Source: Oscillospiraceae bacterium
GTDB taxonomy: Bacteria; Bacillota; Clostridia; Oscillospirales; Ruminococcaceae
Assembly: GCA_017532085.1 (NCBI GenBank)
Contig: JAFXJT010000031.1
Span: 1 to 64,000, forward strand
Direction of reading: 5' to 3'
Length of the DNA stretch: 64,000 bases
Position numbers and translations under genes: made by a program. This document shows, piece by piece, positions 63,241-64,000 of the stretch (the first letter of the stretch is position 1; each line of letters starts with the position of its first letter). The notes under the pieces were generated by a model. That model had not been told where the DNA came from, ran no database searches, and saw only the letters and a program-made list of their open reading frames with translations.

Positions 63241-64000
63241 TCAAAGAGCGTTTGCAATGTCGTCCTCAAAATAGACGGCATACCAGACTAAAAACATATA
63301 AACTGCCCAGATTTTGCGGCTGTAATCAGCCTTTCCGGATTTATGCGCATCCAACAGCGTTAAGAGCCGGTGCGTATGGAAGAACTGTTCTGCGGCAGAT
63401 GAAGTAAAGGCCTTACGTACCATTTGATATCGGGCTTCTTCTTTGAGCCATACCCGAATGGGCACAGGAAAGCCGAGCTTCTTTTTTGCAGCTGTTGCAG
63501 CCGTTTCGGGAGGCGTATCCTGTTTGGCAGCCAGACGCATGGCATATTTCGTGATATAAGGCGTGTTTTCATCGGTGGAGAGCGTTCTTGTGACACGATA
63601 GCGGTGCGGAATCCGTGCAGCCAGTGCCATCACTTCCCGATCAAGAAAAGGAACACGCAGTTCCAGAGAATTTGCCATGCTCATTTTATCGGCTTTCAGC
63701 AAAATATCGCCGGTCAACCACAGGTGCAGATCCAGATACTGCATTTTGGTGACAGGATCTGCATCGGGAATTTGTGCATAGTAGGGCTTAGTGATAGCGG
63801 CAGGAGAGGGTGCATCCGTTTCAATCTTCAGCAAAGATCTGCGTTCTTCCGGAGAAAACAGATAGGCATTGCCGATATATCGTTCTTCCAGAGGGGTGCC
63901 CTTTCGTATGAAAAAGTTGATACCTCGTCTTGCAGGGAGCTTGCGTGCGATGGCAGCGATCCCACGGCGCAATCCGGCCGGCAAGGATTCATAGGATGAG
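63241..64000 (-). CDS. asnB: Asparagine synthetase (glutamine-hydrolysing), C-terminal part, cut by window end
   Basis: About 252 residues of the synthetase domain; the frame stays open to the right edge, so the N-terminal glutaminase and ATP-binding SGGxDS loop lie outside. Visible: DLHLWLTGDILLKADKMSMANSLELRVPFLD, the AsnB C-terminal signature, and KKKLGFPVPIRVWL. It forms asparagine, or amidates a cell-envelope glycan or peptide as some AsnB homologues do. It lies upstream of pyrB in the same direction, 36 bp apart, and both enzymes consume aspartate. Confidence 0.88.
   Translation of the reverse strand, partial: SSYESLPAGLRRGIAAIARKLPARRGINFFIRKGTPLEERYIGNAYLFSPEERRSLLKIETDAPSPAAITKPYYAQIPDADPVTKMQYLDLHLWLTGDILLKADKMSMANSLELRVPFLDREVMALAARIPHRYRVTRTLSTDENTPYITKYAMRLAAKQDTPPETAATAAKKKLGFPVPIRVWLKEEARYQMVRKAFTSSAAEQFFHTHRLLTLLDAHKSGKADYSRKIWAVYMFLVWYAVYFEDDIANAL

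Overview
The window looks like a stretch of a Gram-positive, anaerobic, fibre-degrading Clostridia chromosome, most plausibly a cellulosome-forming Ruminococcus (Oscillospiraceae, R. flavefaciens / R. champanellensis type). The reasons are two secreted proteins with type I dockerins and Thr-rich linkers, plant-polysaccharide enzymes (GH5, GH13, GH16, GH51), a pyruvate:ferredoxin oxidoreductase, AGGAGG ribosome binding sites, and TTGACA/TATAAT promoters with 17-bp spacers. This is inference from gene content; no marker gene was searched. No phage, IS element, CRISPR array or rRNA was seen, and there is one tRNA.

Layout. 1-2 kb: end of a COG4586/4587/3694-type ABC exporter. 2-13 kb: an L-arabinose locus (araD, araA, araB, two permeases, double-ATPase, binding lipoprotein on the minus strand) preceded by an AraC-type regulator and araR, with AraR-like boxes at both promoters. 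13-16 kb: GH5 endoglucanase, a divergent AraC-type regulator and a secreted dockerin-GH16 glucanase. 16-20 kb: an iron locus (DUF3793 divergent from feoA-feoA-feoB-Cys-rich protein) with four copies of a GTTAG-N6-CTAAC palindrome. 20-24 kb: patatin-like protein, a sugar-sensor-GGDEF fusion, an AraC regulator and a gene-free region that carries a candidate structured RNA. 24.7-35.7 kb: glycogen phosphorylase, GH13, a MurL-like epimerase, galE, MreB, GH51 arabinofuranosidase and a membrane glycosyltransferase split by an in-frame TAG.

35.8-44.3 kb: one minus-strand operon with all seven shikimate steps plus pheA and tyrA. It is headed by a 39-codon Phe/Tyr-rich leader peptide and an intrinsic terminator, with mutually exclusive pairings expected of ribosome-mediated attenuation. 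This is the most striking element in the window, because Firmicutes normally control such genes with T-boxes. 44-50 kb: radA, a 52-aa membrane peptide, tRNA-Leu(CAA), parA-parB, guaB and a CpsB/YwqE-like protein that has lost its metal ligands. 50-56 kb: EF-G-like GTPase, MATE exporter and two membrane proteins. 56-64 kb: a candidate small RNA divergent from nifJ, a Thr-rich dockerin protein with a Cys4 knuckle, acpP, a pyrB carrying a PyrI-like zinc tail, and the C-terminal part of asnB.

All functional calls come from reading motifs, length and context. No database search was run. Start codons were chosen mainly on Shine-Dalgarno spacing.
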